Shown here: positions 8,315 through 9,014 of the stretch, in pieces | Layout: the number at the start of each line of letters is the position of its first letter | How positions within the stretch are numbered: the first letter of the stretch is position 1 | From: Deltaproteobacteria bacterium | Lineage (GTDB): Bacteria > Myxococcota_A > UBA9042 > DTJE01 | DNA length: 9,014 nucleotides | Direction of reading: 5' to 3' | NCBI GenBank assembly: GCA_016784945.1 | Contig: JADHTP010000113.1 | Coordinates: forward strand, 1-9,014 | Translations under genes and position numbers: made by a program | The notes under the pieces: generated by a model | Seen by the model: the letters and a program-made list of their open reading frames with translations, nothing else | Told to the model about the DNA's origin: nothing | Databases searched by the model: none

Positions 8315-9014
8315 TCAGATCGTCACCCCCCCCCCAACGGAGAATTCATCGCCGGTACCGTCACCAGGCGGGACGAGATCGTCAAAAGAAGGGAACTCGG
8401 TACCCAGGCCCGATCCCGGATCGCGCCCCATGTCCGTACCGAAATCAGCCACCGGTTCGGCGGCGGGGTGCTCGATGACACTGAACTTTTCCGTCATTCC
8501 AGAGGAAGGATCGTAGATATTGTCCGCCGGGGGCGCCACGCGGGAAGCGGTGGACGATTCCACGACCGGTTCGTCATCCGCTGGCGGGTCGGGGACTACG
8601 GGGGGGTCGGGCGGCCCCTCATCGGCCACGGGATCCGGTCCAGGGGCCATTTCCAGTTCATCGACAAGCGGCTTTGCCGGTTCCCGGGGCGCCTCACTCC
8701 GCTTCTTCCGAGCCGCGATGGCATCGGGCGGCAGGAAGACTTCGTCCGCGTGGGACAGGTCCTTTCTGGAATATCCGTAGCCACCAACCGCTTCGCCACC
8801 AGCCTTGGGTTTGGGTTTGGGCGGAGGAAGCGGATCGGACTCGTCCCGAATCCAGACATCCGTGGTGGGACTGCCGTCCGGGGAAGACTCATCCTGGTCC
8901 GATTCGGGTGGTGCGGGCGGCGGGTCCTCCGGATCGGACCCGTCCCGAATCCAGGCATCGGTTTCCTTACCCTCGGTGCCCGGCGAGGCGGCTTCGGTCT
9001 CCACGTCGACCTCT
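8315..9014 (-). CDS. Acidic proline-rich N-terminal segment of the same TPR protein (partial, runs off the window)
   Basis: This frame is open from the window edge to a TGA at 8317-8315. A GTG at 9004 would give 229 residues and has GAGG at 9013-9010 in front of it, but the frame is also open to the edge (reading E-V-D before that GTG), so the real start is probably outside. The protein is low-complexity: Asp, Glu, Pro, Gly and Ser dominate, there is no cysteine, no signal peptide and no membrane helix. Two copies of a T-D-x-W-I-R-D motif lie 33 residues apart near its N-terminal end. Composition is the same as that of residues 1-255 of the downstream frame, which begins within ten bases of this frame's stop. 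I read both as one gene broken at the ten-G run at 8326-8335, after which this frame adds only V-T-I and stops. Function not recognised; taken alone it would be a disordered cytoplasmic segment. Confidence 0.7.
   Translation of the reverse strand, partial: EVDVETEAASPGTEGKETDAWIRDGSDPEDPPPAPPESDQDESSPDGSPTTDVWIRDESDPLPPPKPKPKAGGEAVGGYGYSRKDLSHADEVFLPPDAIAARKKRSEAPREPAKPLVDELEMAPGPDPVADEGPPDPPVVPDPPADDEPVVESSTASRVAPPADNIYDPSSGMTEKFSVIEHPAAEPVADFGTDMGRDPGSGLGTEFPSFDDLVPPGDGTGDEFSVGGGVTI
8326..8335 (-). repeat. Ten-G homopolymer at the junction of the two TPR-gene frames
   Basis: The coding strand reads GTT, ten G, then TGACGATCTGAACG. With ten G the upstream frame reads G-G-G-V-T-I-stop. With nine G it ends at once at TGA. 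With eight or eleven G it reads into D-D-L-N-D-P-K-R-S-W and on to the M at 8294, giving one long protein. Only one register in three is productive. It is the longest single-base run in the window, and replication, transcription or sequencing could all slip here. Confidence 0.9.
8832..8863 (-). repeat. 32-bp direct repeat, copy 2 (encodes TDVWIRDESDP)
   Basis: Nearly identical to 8931-8962, with three differences in 32 bases. Offset 99 bases, exactly 33 codons, so the duplication keeps the reading frame. It encodes one copy of the W-I-R-D motif followed by a proline-rich stretch. Confidence 0.8.
8931..8962 (-). repeat. 32-bp direct repeat, copy 1 (encodes TDAWIRDGSDP)
   Basis: The partner of 8832-8863, and the copy nearer the protein's N-terminus. 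Further copies may lie beyond the window edge, where the frame remains open. W-I-R-D is the only non-low-complexity element in this part of the protein, so it is a candidate short binding motif. Confidence 0.8.

Noticed and set aside
8600..8606. A seven-base C run on the coding strand of the upstream TPR-gene frame
   Set aside because: The frame and amino-acid style are the same on both sides, so there is no sign of a second frameshift.

Overview
The window is high-GC bacterial chromosomal DNA, packed with genes and with almost no spacer. It holds two opposed transcription units that converge near base 5070. The organism cannot be named from the sequence. Three things together fit a deltaproteobacterial or myxobacterial-type lineage (inference, moderate to low confidence): GC-rich third codon positions, an E. 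coli-length DnaE, and a very large TPR protein with an acidic, proline-rich N-terminal half and one transmembrane helix. Nothing marks the window as a mobile or recently acquired island: I see no IS element, integrase, tRNA, CRISPR array or phage gene.

Left half, plus strand (10-5060). Three co-directional genes are separated by 31 and about 10 bases and look like one operon. They are a zinc-dependent class II aldolase/adducin-family enzyme, a spermidine synthase (speE) and the replicative DNA polymerase III alpha subunit (dnaE). The aldolase and speE may be functionally linked through recycling of methylthioadenosine, the by-product of spermidine synthesis; this is inference from adjacency. 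The dnaE polymerase core is intact, but its PHP domain has lost several expected metal ligands.

Right half, minus strand (9014 down to 5079). This is one very large reading frame interrupted once. Its upstream part (9014-8315) is an acidic, proline-rich, apparently disordered segment whose true start is probably outside the window. Its downstream part (8294-5079, frame open back to about 8324) continues the disordered segment, then has one membrane helix and about 16-18 TPR repeats. The parts are joined at a run of ten G residues on the coding strand (8335-8326). Eight or eleven G would fuse them into one protein of about 1,310 codons within the window; nine or ten cause termination at or just after the run. 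This is either a homopolymer sequencing error or a genuine slippage-controlled (phase-variable or frameshifted) gene, and it is the most interesting point in the window.

The dnaE and TPR genes end tail to tail only 18 bases apart. No stretch over 300 bases lacks a gene.
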